A stretch of DNA of 64,000 bases from FEN-1297 sp021817845 (GTDB taxonomy: Bacteria; Bacteroidota; Ignavibacteria; Ignavibacteriales; Ignavibacteriaceae). Positions 1-9,208 of the stretch are shown piece after piece. Position 1 is the stretch's first letter, and each line of letters begins with the position of its first letter. The DNA lies in NCBI GenBank assembly GCA_021817845.1, contig JAKAFW010000015.1, positions 1 through 64,000 on the forward strand. Direction: 5' to 3'. Made by a program: the position numbers and the translations under genes. The notes under the pieces were generated by a model. That model ran no database searches. It was not told where the DNA came from and worked only from the letters and a program-made list of their open reading frames with translations.

Positions 1-1
1 A

Positions 2-1027
2 ATGGAAGAAATTGATAAGCCATACGGATCAAATATTAACAAAGAAGTGACAGCTATTTATGATACCGTAAAAGCTAATGTAAGATCGGTTAAATCCTCC
101 GTGAATAAAAGTAGAGCAAATATCCTTTTCGTTGTCATAAGCCTTTCTTTGTTGGCATTTCTAATTTCAATTATTGTCATATACCTTACGATGCAAAAAA
201 TTTCAAAACGCATATTAGAATTAGTCAAAGTTGCAGAAAAAATTACGATAAAAGATTTTTCGGTCCACCTCGCGACAAACGAAAAAGATGAAGTCGGTTT
301 ACTAATTATAGCCTTTAATGCTATGATTGAAGAGATTCATCGCCGTTATGAAGAACTTGAAAACTTTTCATCTATTGTTGCCCATGATTTAAAGTCGCCT
401 CTTAATGGGATTATTGGTTTTGGAGAAATTCTGAAAGAAGATTATCAGGATAAATTAGACGATGAAGCAAAAGAAAATATTGATGTTATTATATCTTCCG
501 GCAAACGAATGGCTTTACTCATAAATGATTTATTAGAATTTGCTCGTGCCGGTAAAACTTTAATTTCAGAAGAACAAATCTCTTTAGAAAACATGATTGC
601 TGATATAAATACTGATTTAGATTATGTGATTAAACAAAAGAATGTAATTATTGATATAAAGCAAAAACTGCCTTTATGCCATTGCGATAAGACGCAAATC
701 TGTCAAGTCTGGAAAAACCTTATTACTAATTCAATTAAATATAATGATAGCGTTTCTCCCACAATCGAAATTGGATATGAAGAAGTTAAAGATGAATTGC
801 CTATGTATCGCTTTCATATTAAAGATAATGGTATTGGCATAGATGAAAAATATATCAATCGAATATTCATGCCCTTCCAAAGAGCAGTCGGTGGATCTAA
901 ATACGAAGGTACCGGCATTGGACTTGCGATTGTTAAACGTGTTATTGAAAACCATGGTGGTAGAATTTGGGTCGATTCAAAAATTGGTGAAGGAACTACA
1001 TTTTATTTCACAATTCCCATTAAATAA
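2..1027 (+). CDS. Sensor histidine kinase, 5' end cut by window
   Basis: Membrane-bound histidine kinase that would phosphorylate a partner response regulator. Visible parts in order: a hydrophobic segment at residues 41-63, a HAMP-like linker at about 64-115, the HisKA phosphoacceptor motif AHDLKSPL with His128, then the ATPase domain with an N box (NLITNSIKYND), a G1 box (DNGIGID) and a G2 box (GTGIGLAI). Only a short stretch precedes the membrane segment, so the extracellular sensor domain and first membrane helix are probably upstream of base 1 and the ATG at base 2 is likely internal. The receiver gene at 1103 follows 75 bp later on the same strand and is the probable partner. The stimulus cannot be read from this fragment. 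Confidence 0.9.
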   Translation: MEEIDKPYGSNINKEVTAIYDTVKANVRSVKSSVNKSRANILFVVISLSLLAFLISIIVIYLTMQKISKRILELVKVAEKITIKDFSVHLATNEKDEVGLLIIAFNAMIEEIHRRYEELENFSSIVAHDLKSPLNGIIGFGEILKEDYQDKLDDEAKENIDVIISSGKRMALLINDLLEFARAGKTLISEEQISLENMIADINTDLDYVIKQKNVIIDIKQKLPLCHCDKTQICQVWKNLITNSIKYNDSVSPTIEIGYEEVKDELPMYRFHIKDNGIGIDEKYINRIFMPFQRAVGGSKYEGTGIGLAIVKRVIENHGGRIWVDSKIGEGTTFYFTIPIK

Positions 1028-1102
1028 AATTCCTTTACCAGTCATATAGCAATATAGAATGTGTTGAAATTAAGATTTTATGTTTTCAATTAAAGGATAA
1101 TT

Positions 1103-1471
1103 ATGAAAAAAATATTAGTCGTTGAAGACAACCATATTATAAGAGAAAATATTATTGAAATTTTATACGCATTCGGTTATGATCCAATCATAGCAGAAAA
1201 CGGTGTGGAAGGTTTATCAAAAGCATCGACGAATTTAATTGATCTCGTTATCTCTGATATTATGATGCCCGAAATGGACGGTTATGAATTTTTCCGTCGT
1301 TTTAATGAGATTTACTCTGATTACCATATCCCTTTTATTTTTCTTACATCTAAAACTGATGAAAATGAAATTAAAAAAGGGATGAACCTTGGTGTGGATC
1401 ACTATTTGACCAAACCATTTAAGGTTAACGATTTAATTGATACAATTAAAGCAAGTTTTACTAAAAAGTGA
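1103..1471 (+). CDS. Single-domain response regulator (CheY-like)
   Basis: A 122-residue receiver domain with no output domain. Acidic pocket E8/D9, phosphoacceptor D52 (in SDIMMPEMDG), T82 and K104 (LTKPF) are all present, so it should be phosphorylatable. It lies just downstream of the histidine kinase on the same strand and probably takes phosphate from it. With no DNA-binding or enzymatic domain it must act by protein contact or in a phosphorelay. No obvious Shine-Dalgarno precedes the ATG beyond a weak AAAGGA. Confidence 0.92.
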   Translation: MKKILVVEDNHIIRENIIEILYAFGYDPIIAENGVEGLSKASTNLIDLVISDIMMPEMDGYEFFRRFNEIYSDYHIPFIFLTSKTDENEIKKGMNLGVDHYLTKPFKVNDLIDTIKASFTKK

Positions 1472-1949
1472 AAACCAAAAAAACTTTAGACTCACAGCCG
1501 TATAATTCAACTTCCTATTTTACCTTTTTTTATAATGCCTTCGTTATCATTTAATCTTTTAAAAATCAAAAAAATATCGATCATTCCTGTCCAAAATAAT
1601 TTCAATAGTTTATAAAAAAAATAAAAAAAATTCATTTGGGACAGATCAGGTGTTCCTTTCCTCTTCTTGATTCACATATTTGCCCATAATTAAACTATAG
1701 AAATTCTCTCCTAATAGCTTAATCAGCCCCTAAGAATTAAATTATTTACTTATTTTACTCAACCTTTGGAATACCTGCCAGCCGGTAGAGGCTGTGGTAC
1801 AACTCCAAAATGTCATTTGGACCCTGCCTACCGACAGGCAGGCGGAGGGTGAAATCTCTATTTTCGTTCGAGACGAAATAAAAGAGTTCTGCAACACTCT
1901 CGGAAGGCAGGTCCATGGGAATAACCTTTTTAGAGTTGACTCCTAAATA
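1472..1949. other. Intergenic stretch, contains one MITE-B copy
   Basis: No gene is supported. The first 300 bases are AT-rich without clear structure. The distal part (about 1770-1920) is a GC-richer dispersed repeat listed separately. Confidence 0.6.
1791..1898. repeat. MITE-B-like inverted-repeat element, copy 1
   Basis: Left end GCTGTGGTACAACTCCAAAA and right end GAGTTCTGCAACACTC form imperfect terminal inverted repeats. The same ends and the internal words ATGTCATTT and CGTTCGAGAC recur near 40457, 55603, 58359 and 59314. There is no coding capacity, so this is a non-autonomous dispersed element. Confidence 0.65.
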
Positions 1950-3191
1950 TTAAATCTGTTCTATTTCTTCGTAAGCTATTTCTCCAAGCTGTGCCATATC
2001 GAGTCCTTCCATTTCGTCGCTTTCAGTTACTTTAACCGGAGTAACAAAGTTTATAAGCCACAACATTCCATAAGTAAAAATGAAGCAGTAAGCTCCCACA
2101 GCAAAAACAGAAATTACTTCCTTAAAGAAGAAAGATGAACCACCTCCGGTAAGCAAACCATTAGTAATTACCATCGGGTTCACTTGACTTGTTGCAAACA
2201 GCCCAAGCATAATTACTCCAAGAATTCCTCCTACTCCGTGCACGCCCCAAACATCGAGAGCATCATCCCAATGCATTTTATTTTTAAGATTAACTGCAAG
2301 ATAGCATAAAGATGAGGCGGCAATGCCGATTAATGCAGCAATTGGTAATGTTACAAACCCCGCTGCCGGTGTAATTGTTGCTAACCCTGCAACCGAACCG
2401 GTTAATAGACCTAATAATTTAGGCTTTCCTTCAATGATCCATGAAAGAAATAGCCAGGTAATTGCTGCAAAGGATGCTGCTATATCAGTATTCAAAAATG
2501 CTGCAACGGTTATTGTGTCCACTCTTAATTCGCTGCCGGCGTTAAATCCATACCACCCGAACCATAGCAACCCTGTCCCAAGAGCTACAAGAGGCAAACT
2601 ATGGGGACCTCTTTCAACTACTTTTCTACGTCCGACATAAAAAACAGATGCAATAGCAGCCATCCCAGCGCTTGCGTGTACGACTATTCCGCCTGCAAAA
2701 TCAAGCACTCCCCATTTAGCTAACAAACCGCCGCCCCATACCATGTGAACAAGCGGGAAATAAACAAAAAGAAGCCATGCTGTTAAGAATAAGAAATAGG
2801 CTGGAAACCTTACGCGGTTTGTAAATGCACCTGTAATTAGTGCTGGGGTAATTATTGCAAACATCATTTGATAAGCGACAAATACATACAGAGGTATTTG
2901 ATGATTACCCGTAAATATTGTATTTAAATTAGTTCCGGACAGAAATGCCATGTTTAAGTTACCTATTATGCCTCCTTCACCGCCGCTGAAACATAGTGAA
3001 TATCCTACTATAAACCACAACACTGTTGTCCATCCAAGAGAAACAAAGCTTTGTATCATAATTGCTAATACGTTTTTTCTGCCTACTAAACCTCCATAGA
3101 AAAACGCTAATCCTGGAGTCATCAGCATTACAAGGCTTGCTGCAATAAGCATGAAGCCAGTACTTCCTGTATCGTACATAAAATTCTCCAA
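1950..3191 (-). CDS. amt: Ammonium transporter (Amt family)
   Basis: Polytopic inner-membrane protein of 413 residues, the usual Amt/Rh length, with about 11 hydrophobic segments. It conducts ammonium/ammonia. Family signatures include FYGGLVGRKNVLAIM near residue 31, DFAGGIVVHASAG near 165 (with the pore-region His) and DDALDVWGVHGVGGILG near 310 with the conserved second pore His region. In many bacteria amt is followed by a PII gene (glnK); none is seen here, so nitrogen control, if any, works through a PII encoded elsewhere. It stands alone and is transcribed towards the left. Confidence 0.95.
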   Translation of the reverse strand: MENFMYDTGSTGFMLIAASLVMLMTPGLAFFYGGLVGRKNVLAIMIQSFVSLGWTTVLWFIVGYSLCFSGGEGGIIGNLNMAFLSGTNLNTIFTGNHQIPLYVFVAYQMMFAIITPALITGAFTNRVRFPAYFLFLTAWLLFVYFPLVHMVWGGGLLAKWGVLDFAGGIVVHASAGMAAIASVFYVGRRKVVERGPHSLPLVALGTGLLWFGWYGFNAGSELRVDTITVAAFLNTDIAASFAAITWLFLSWIIEGKPKLLGLLTGSVAGLATITPAAGFVTLPIAALIGIAASSLCYLAVNLKNKMHWDDALDVWGVHGVGGILGVIMLGLFATSQVNPMVITNGLLTGGGSSFFFKEVISVFAVGAYCFIFTYGMLWLINFVTPVKVTESDEMEGLDMAQLGEIAYEEIEQI

Positions 3192-4158
3192 AAGAAATTT
3201 AATAATTAATTGTTTATTAGAGTTTGAGTGTTTTTTGTATGTGCACCGCTATGACGATGTAAGTTCATGAATCCACTTTGAGATTGTAAGTGATATTGTT
3301 GTTCCGTTTCTAAGATTACTTAATACGGTGAGTTCCCCGTTGCGATAAGATTCAAATATAAAAATAAAATAAAGTGGACAATAATATATCCTTGATATAT
3401 TACTTAGTTGCATCATTATTGTTATAAAGAGATTCTTTTTCGGGATGCATTAGAACGCGAATTATTTTTTTTGTATACTAAATTTATTGAAAAATCTAAT
3501 TAACATTTAAGAAAATTATATAATACTCTCTAATTTGCCAAACAGAATTGAATTAAAAAATCAAGCTTCTTTTATGAAATCCGCTTTCCTTTGTATTTAA
3601 GAACTTATGATCATTAGAGAACTCCTCGAAATTTCTGGACAAGTAAACATTTCAATGTCCTTATCAATTGTATAATGGTCTTAATGTAAGGAAGTGATTG
3701 TAGTAAATATTTATATCATTTAATTTTAAATCAACTCAAAATTCATAGCTCAAAATTACAGCTTTTCAGCACTAAGTCCTTCTAATAAATTTCGTTTGAA
3801 ACAATAATTTCCCTTTTGGAACATTTTTGTTGAAATAATATTTCCAATCTACGATTATAGAACATGAGAGATATTAAATTTAAAATTTAATGAGAAAATT
3901 TACTTATAAACTAATGAAGGGATGCTCTTTTTCTTATTATCTACACTACTTACTCAAATCTTTTTTCTCTCTATCTTTATCGATTTGCCTTTTAACAATA
4001 ACTTTTCCACTACTTCAATTTTCCAAACGTTGCATAAAGTGGTTTATTACCGATATTTCCAAATAGTTATTACCTCTTAAATTTGAGCCTCTTTCGATAA
4101 TTCTGTAATTTTACATTGAAAAAATTTATTCTCTACTAAAAAAAATAGTTTAAGCATT
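3192..4158. other. Long AT-rich intergenic region, no gene seen
   Basis: About 970 bp between divergently transcribed amt and glnS. All frames are interrupted and I find no tRNA, strong hairpin or dispersed repeat. It must hold both promoters. The length is unusual for this compact neighbourhood, and it could be the decayed remains of a gene. Confidence 0.4.
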
Positions 4159-5847
4159 ATGGAAGATAAAAATAATCCTGAAGAGTCGGCTAATAAACCT
4201 AAAAACTTTATCCGCGAAATTATCGATGAAGATTTTAAAACTAATAAATGGGGTGGGCGTGTACATACGAGATTTCCCCCGGAACCTAACGGTTACCTCC
4301 ATATCGGTCACGCAAAATCAATTTGTCTAAATTTCGGTATAGCAAAAGACTATAATGGAAAATTTAATCTTCGTTTTGACGATACAAATCCAAGCAAAGA
4401 AGAACAGGAATATGTCGATTCAATTATTGAAGATATTAAATGGCTCGGCGCTGATTTTGAAGATAGAATTTTATATGCTTCCGATTATTTTGAGCAAATG
4501 TATAATTGGGCAGTTGAACTTATTAAAAAGGGAAAAGCCTATGTTGATGATTTAAGTGCAGATGCGATAAGGGAGCATCGGGGTACTTTAACTGAAACTG
4601 GCAAAGAAAGCCCAAATAGAAATAGATCGATTGAAGAAAATCTTGATCTTTTTGAACGGATGAGGAAAGGGGAATTCAAGAATGGCGAGAAAGTCTTACG
4701 GGCAAAAATCGATATGATGTCCCCAAATTTTAACATGCGTGACCCTATAATGTACCGCATCGTTCACGCAGAACACCACCGCCAGGGGAATAAATGGTGT
4801 ATTTACCCTACTTACGATTGGGCACATGGTCTTGAAGACTCTATCGAAGAAATAACACATTCGATCTGTACTCTTGAATTCGAAAATCATAGACCCCTTT
4901 ACGATTGGTTTTTAAATGAACTTGGAATTTATCATCCTCAGCAAATTGAATTTGCAAGACTTAATCTAAACTATACTGTCATGAGTAAAAGAAAACTCTT
5001 ACAGCTTGTCCAGGGAAAATATGTCGACGGCTGGGATGACCCGCGTATGCCTACTGTTTCTGCTTTTAGACGAAGAGGATTTACACCGGATGCAATTAGG
5101 AATTTTGCCGAAATAATCGGAGTTGCTAAGCGTGATGCCACAACAGATATTGCTTTACTTGAATATGCAATACGCGAAGATCTAAACAAACATGCTCCTC
5201 GTGCAATGGCTGTGCTTCGTCCTCTGAAAGTTATAATTACAAATTATAACATAACGGAAGAACTTGATGCCGTAAATAATCCGGAAGATATTTCGATGGG
5301 CGTGCGTAAGATTCCATTTACCCGCGAGTTGTTTATTGAACAGACTGATTTTATGGAGATTCCGCCAAAGGGTTATCACAGATTAACGCCTGGCGGTGAG
5401 GTCAGGCTTCGTTATGCCTATATTATTAAGTGTGAAGAAGTAATTAAGAATGATAAAGGAGAGGTTGTTGAACTTCATTGTACTTATGACCCTGAGACAA
5501 GAAGCGGTACAGGAACTAGCAGCAAAAAAGTTAAAGGTACAATTCATTGGGTTTCTGCTGATAATGCGATTGAAGCTGAGGTAAGATTATACGACAGACT
5601 TTTTACAGTTGAAGCTCCGGATGCTGATAAAGAGAAAGACTTTGTCGAATTTATGAACCCTAATTCTTTAGAAATTTTGCCGGGTGCTCTGATCGAACCA
5701 TCATTAAAAAATTCCAAGCCGGGGGATAGGTTTCAATTTGAAAGGCATGGCTATTTTTGCGTTGATACAAAATTTTCAACTGATGAAAAGCTTGTATTTA
5801 ATCGAACCGTGACTCTAAAAGATAGTTGGGGAAAAAAGAACAATTAG
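4159..5847 (+). CDS. glnS: Glutaminyl-tRNA synthetase
   Basis: Class I aminoacyl-tRNA synthetase that charges tRNA-Gln with glutamine. At 562 residues it is about the E. coli GlnRS length. The HIGH signature is in PPEPNGYLHIGHAKS (residues about 41-55), followed by NLRFDDTNP, and the KMSKS-type loop reads VMSKRKLL near residue 275. The C-terminal half has the beta-barrel anticodon-binding domain with the GYHRLTPGGEVRLR segment. Presence of GlnRS means the cell can charge tRNA-Gln directly. It is a monocistronic gene, convergent with the DEAD-box helicase, whose stop overlaps it by 4 bases. Confidence 0.97.
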   Translation: MEDKNNPEESANKPKNFIREIIDEDFKTNKWGGRVHTRFPPEPNGYLHIGHAKSICLNFGIAKDYNGKFNLRFDDTNPSKEEQEYVDSIIEDIKWLGADFEDRILYASDYFEQMYNWAVELIKKGKAYVDDLSADAIREHRGTLTETGKESPNRNRSIEENLDLFERMRKGEFKNGEKVLRAKIDMMSPNFNMRDPIMYRIVHAEHHRQGNKWCIYPTYDWAHGLEDSIEEITHSICTLEFENHRPLYDWFLNELGIYHPQQIEFARLNLNYTVMSKRKLLQLVQGKYVDGWDDPRMPTVSAFRRRGFTPDAIRNFAEIIGVAKRDATTDIALLEYAIREDLNKHAPRAMAVLRPLKVIITNYNITEELDAVNNPEDISMGVRKIPFTRELFIEQTDFMEIPPKGYHRLTPGGEVRLRYAYIIKCEEVIKNDKGEVVELHCTYDPETRSGTGTSSKKVKGTIHWVSADNAIEAEVRLYDRLFTVEAPDADKEKDFVEFMNPNSLEILPGALIEPSLKNSKPGDRFQFERHGYFCVDTKFSTDEKLVFNRTVTLKDSWGKKNN

Positions 5848-7481
5848 TTCTTTTTTGAAACTTTTGCTCTTTCAACTAATTGGCGTTGTTTTCTATCTTT
5901 GGAATTCATCCTTGTCAATATAATTTCGCTATCTTTTTGTGGTACGTTGAAAAAGGAATATGCATCCATAATTTGAATAGACTCTACATTGTTAGGTTCA
6001 ATATTTGCCTTTTTGTTAAGAATATCCAAAAGTTTTCGTGGCGTAATTCCGTCTTTTTTACCGAGAGCTATAAATAATCTTGAATAACCTTTTTCGCTTC
6101 CGAACTTATCTTTTCTTCTATTTGGCTCAAATTCTTTCTTAGATTTTTTTGACTCGAATAAATCCGTGACTTGTGCGTAATTTTCTACTTCAAGATCGTT
6201 TTGAAACGAATATTTTATTAATGATGCTACAACCTCAACTGGATTTTGCTCGGCCAAAAGCTCCTTGGCTAAATTTAAATATGCCGGTGCAATTTCAATA
6301 TCTATCAATGCTTTAAGCTCAGAAGAAATTTTTTCCTTTTTGAAATTGATTACATCGATTACTTTAGGAATTCTCTCTTTCCGGATCTCCGTCTTCGTAA
6401 TATTTTTTATCATCTGAAGCTTTCGGTGTTCCTCCGAAGTGATGAATGTAATAGCCGTGCCTTCTTTTCCCGCTCTTCCTGTTCGCCCAATTCTATGAAG
6501 GTAAGACTCGGGGTCTTGAGGCAAAGCATAATTTATAACGTGCGTCATTTCATATATATCAAGCCCTCGTGCCGCTACATCAGTGGCTACAAGAACATTA
6601 ATGCTTCTTTTCTTAAATTTATTTAAGATTTTCTCTCTTTGCATTTGAGAAATATCTCCGTGCAACCCTTCGGCATCGTAGCCTCTGTCGTTTAGTTTTG
6701 TGGCAACGAAATCAACATCATTTTTAGTTCTGCAAAAAATCAAGCCGTAAAAGTCATCCGTCGTATCAATTATTCTGCAAAGAGTGTCAAATTTATCGGA
6801 GTTCCTTACTTCAAAATATATCTGATCTGTTAGCGAAATAGTTTCGCCTGCTTTGTCTGCTTTGATTATCTCACTCTTACCCATATATTTTTTAGCAAGC
6901 TTCAAAATTCTATCAGGCATAGTGGCAGAGAATAAAAGTGTCCTTCTTGCAGGATTTGTTTTACTAAGGATATTTTCGATATCTTCTATAAAACCCATAT
7001 TCAACATTTCATCAGCTTCATCAAGGACAGCAAATGAAATTTTATCTAAGCGCAAACTTTTTCTGGTCATATGATCGATTATTCTTCCGGGAGTGCCGAC
7101 TACAATATCAACTCCCTTCTTAAGCATTCTTAGCTGTATTTCGTAAGACTGCCCACCGTAAATTGGAGCTATATGAATATTTTTATGACCGCGCAGAGAA
7201 TTAATTTCTTCGGAAACTTGAATAGCAAGCTCCCTTGTTGGTACGAGAATTAAAGCTTGTAGATGGCCTGCTCTTGTATTTATTTGATCGATTAGCGGAA
7301 GTGCGAATGCTGCGGTTTTACCCGTACCTGTTTGCGCCTGTCCGATTAAATCATTTTTATTTTCCAGTATTAAAGGGATAATTTTTTTCTGTATTTCAGT
7401 AGGTTCTTCAAAACCTTTTAACTTAATTGCATGAATACTTTCTTCTGAAAGTCCCAGGTCTTTGAAGCTATCATTCAACAT
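5844..7481 (-). CDS. deaD: DEAD-box RNA helicase (DeaD/CsdA type)
   Basis: ATP-dependent RNA helicase of 545 residues, probably acting in ribosome assembly or cold adaptation. Motifs in order: Q motif, I AQTGTGKTAAF, Ia PTRELAIQ, II DEADEML, III SAT, V ATDVAARGLD and VI HRIGRTGRAG. The C-terminal stretch after about residue 465 (SRLFIALGKKDGITPRKLLD) is a DbpA-type RNA-binding domain, which separates it from short RhlE-type enzymes. It converges on glnS with a 4-base overlap of the two reading frames at their ends. Confidence 0.95.
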   Translation of the reverse strand: MLNDSFKDLGLSEESIHAIKLKGFEEPTEIQKKIIPLILENKNDLIGQAQTGTGKTAAFALPLIDQINTRAGHLQALILVPTRELAIQVSEEINSLRGHKNIHIAPIYGGQSYEIQLRMLKKGVDIVVGTPGRIIDHMTRKSLRLDKISFAVLDEADEMLNMGFIEDIENILSKTNPARRTLLFSATMPDRILKLAKKYMGKSEIIKADKAGETISLTDQIYFEVRNSDKFDTLCRIIDTTDDFYGLIFCRTKNDVDFVATKLNDRGYDAEGLHGDISQMQREKILNKFKKRSINVLVATDVAARGLDIYEMTHVINYALPQDPESYLHRIGRTGRAGKEGTAITFITSEEHRKLQMIKNITKTEIRKERIPKVIDVINFKKEKISSELKALIDIEIAPAYLNLAKELLAEQNPVEVVASLIKYSFQNDLEVENYAQVTDLFESKKSKKEFEPNRRKDKFGSEKGYSRLFIALGKKDGITPRKLLDILNKKANIEPNNVESIQIMDAYSFFNVPQKDSEIILTRMNSKDRKQRQLVERAKVSKKN

Positions 7482-7810
7482 AAATATTCTCTTTCTTCTA
7501 ACATTGATGCCAATGTTAATTCGTTAAAATAAAATTTGATTAGATAAATCTAATCAAATTTTAAAGGTGCCGTTTTTGGTATATAATCTGATTTTTTACT
7601 TCGATAATAATGCTTGCGGTTCTCAAGGAGATATAAAAGAAATGTTGCCTAATGAGAAATACATAACTTATACCTAAAGTTATAAATTTATAATTCAAAG
7701 ATAAAGCAAAAACGCCTAAATTCATAAACGGATTTTAATCTGTTGTTTTTGAGTAAAAAACGGAATAAAGTAAATCCCCGGCATTTAGTTTCTGATTCGT
7801 ATGAACTTAA
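7482..7810. other. Intergenic region upstream of DEAD-box gene
   Basis: No gene supported. It should contain the minus-strand promoter of the helicase. A short inverted repeat (AATTTGATTAGA / TCTAATCAAATT around 7531-7561) lies just upstream of the helicase start and may be an operator or leader hairpin. Confidence 0.4.
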
Positions 7811-7930
7811 AATAAAAAAGCCCAATGATCTGGCGACCATCGGGACTTAACTCTTTTTGTTCAAAAGGCAGGGGAGAACCTTTTGAAAGAGTCAACTCAA
7901 ACTTAAGTTCAGCCATTTAATTAGTCAAGA
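7811..7930 (-). ncRNA. Candidate small RNA or tiny gene with terminator
   Basis: Read on the minus strand there are two consecutive hairpins. The first pairs CAAAAGG with CCTTTTG and an outer CTCTTT with AAAGAG (7851-7892). The second pairs CCCGATG (7844-7838) with CATTGGG (7827-7821) and is followed by CTTTTTT, a good intrinsic terminator shape. The same strand also has an ATG at 7916 opening a 43-codon frame (MAELKFELTL...) that runs through both hairpins, so a tiny protein is the alternative. It lies between two convergently or tandemly read genes with no other product for the terminator to serve. Confidence 0.35.
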
Positions 7931-7987
7931 AAAAAAATATATGAATTCCTTTTTGTGATAAGAATAACACTACTATTTATTTAAAAC

Positions 7988-8021
7988 AATAAAGCCGGTA
8001 GTAAAAACCACCGGCTTTATT
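7988..8021 (-). terminator. Intrinsic terminator after secDF
   Basis: Perfect 12-bp inverted repeat AATAAAGCCGGT (7988-7999) / ACCGGCTTTATT (8010-8021) with a 10-nt loop, 20 bases beyond the secF stop on the minus strand. The run after the stem (TTGTTTTAAAT) is only moderately U-rich. Confidence 0.75.
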
Positions 8022-8040
8022 AAAAAGTACTCTGAAAAAT

Positions 8041-9180
8041 TTAGAAGTTTACTTTCTTTTGGAATCTGTTAGCATATTCCAAAACTAAAGCGCTTGCAAC
8101 GAATATAGAAGAATAAGTTCCGATGATAGTTCCAAAGAAAAGAGTGAACGAAAAAGCTCTTAAAACTTCACCGCCAAAAATTAATAAAACTAAGACAGCT
8201 AATAAAACTGTACCGGCAGTTAAAATCGTTCGGCTCATGGTTCTATTAACGCTTTGGTTGATGAGTTCTTCCAAAGGCATAGTTTTGTGAATTTTCAAGT
8301 TTTCTCTAACTCTATCAAAAACGATAACGGTATCGTTTACTGAATAACCAATAAGAGTTAAAAATGCAGCCACTACCGTTAGATCTATTTCTAAATTTAA
8401 ACCCGGGATAACTCCGTATAATGCCGCATACAATCCTATCGTAATTAAAACATCATGGAAAAGAGCTACAACCGCTCCAACTGCAAATATAAATTTGAAC
8501 CGGAAAGCCAAGTATATTAAAATTCCAATCAGCGAAAGAGCAATGGCAATTAAAGCATTTGTCTTCAATTCATTGCCTACTTTAGGCCCAACGTGGTCTT
8601 CTTTAATAATTTGAAATGAATTATCCGGCATGTTTGTTCTAAGATTTTCTTTGATCCAATCTGCAATTCCTACTCTAACAACCATTTGTTTGTTAGTCAA
8701 TTCTTCCGATACCTTTCCTGCCTGATAACCGGCTGCTAAAAGACGGGAAATTAATTCGTTAGTAGTATCGGCATTGGAAAATGCATAAGTAATAGTACTT
8801 GCACTAGTATCAACTTTTGTTTTTGGAATTCCCGGGTAAATTTTATCTATTGCATTATCAATATGATCAACTACTTTTGGAAATATCGACTTTGGAATAT
8901 TTTGAGATTCAGTTCTAATCAAAACTCCGGTTTCACCTCCGAAGGTTTTTAGTTCCACAAACCCAAGACCAATTTTTTCGACGTAGCTTCTTACTGTGCT
9001 TACATCAACCGGCTTCTGAAATTGAAGAACAATCTCTGTACCGCCCTTAAAATCGATACCAAAGTGTAACCCTCTGACTAAAACATTTACCCAGCCGATT
9101 AGAAATAATGATATAGAAATTGCATAAAAAATTTTTCTTTTACCAAGCCAGTCTATATGAATATTTTCAAAAATTCGCAT
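8041..9180 (-). CDS. secF: Protein translocase subunit SecF
   Basis: Inner-membrane partner of SecD that uses the proton gradient to pull exported proteins through SecYEG. It has 379 residues, one N-terminal membrane helix, the LHFGIDFKGGTEI signature near residue 38, a periplasmic domain, and five C-terminal helices containing GYSVNDTVIVFDRVREN. It starts 28 bp after secD ends on the same strand, a two-gene operon, and a hairpin terminator follows at 7988-8021. The periplasmic part is longer than in E. coli SecF. Confidence 0.97.
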   Translation of the reverse strand: MRIFENIHIDWLGKRKIFYAISISLFLIGWVNVLVRGLHFGIDFKGGTEIVLQFQKPVDVSTVRSYVEKIGLGFVELKTFGGETGVLIRTESQNIPKSIFPKVVDHIDNAIDKIYPGIPKTKVDTSASTITYAFSNADTTNELISRLLAAGYQAGKVSEELTNKQMVVRVGIADWIKENLRTNMPDNSFQIIKEDHVGPKVGNELKTNALIAIALSLIGILIYLAFRFKFIFAVGAVVALFHDVLITIGLYAALYGVIPGLNLEIDLTVVAAFLTLIGYSVNDTVIVFDRVRENLKIHKTMPLEELINQSVNRTMSRTILTAGTVLLAVLVLLIFGGEVLRAFSFTLFFGTIIGTYSSIFVASALVLEYANRFQKKVNF

Positions 9181-9208
9181 TTATTAATTTGCTCCTTAAA
9201 CCGTTAAA

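Noticed and set aside
7811..7930. SRP RNA or 6S RNA
   Set aside because: The SRP helix-8 motif and the long bubble-containing 6S hairpin are both absent.
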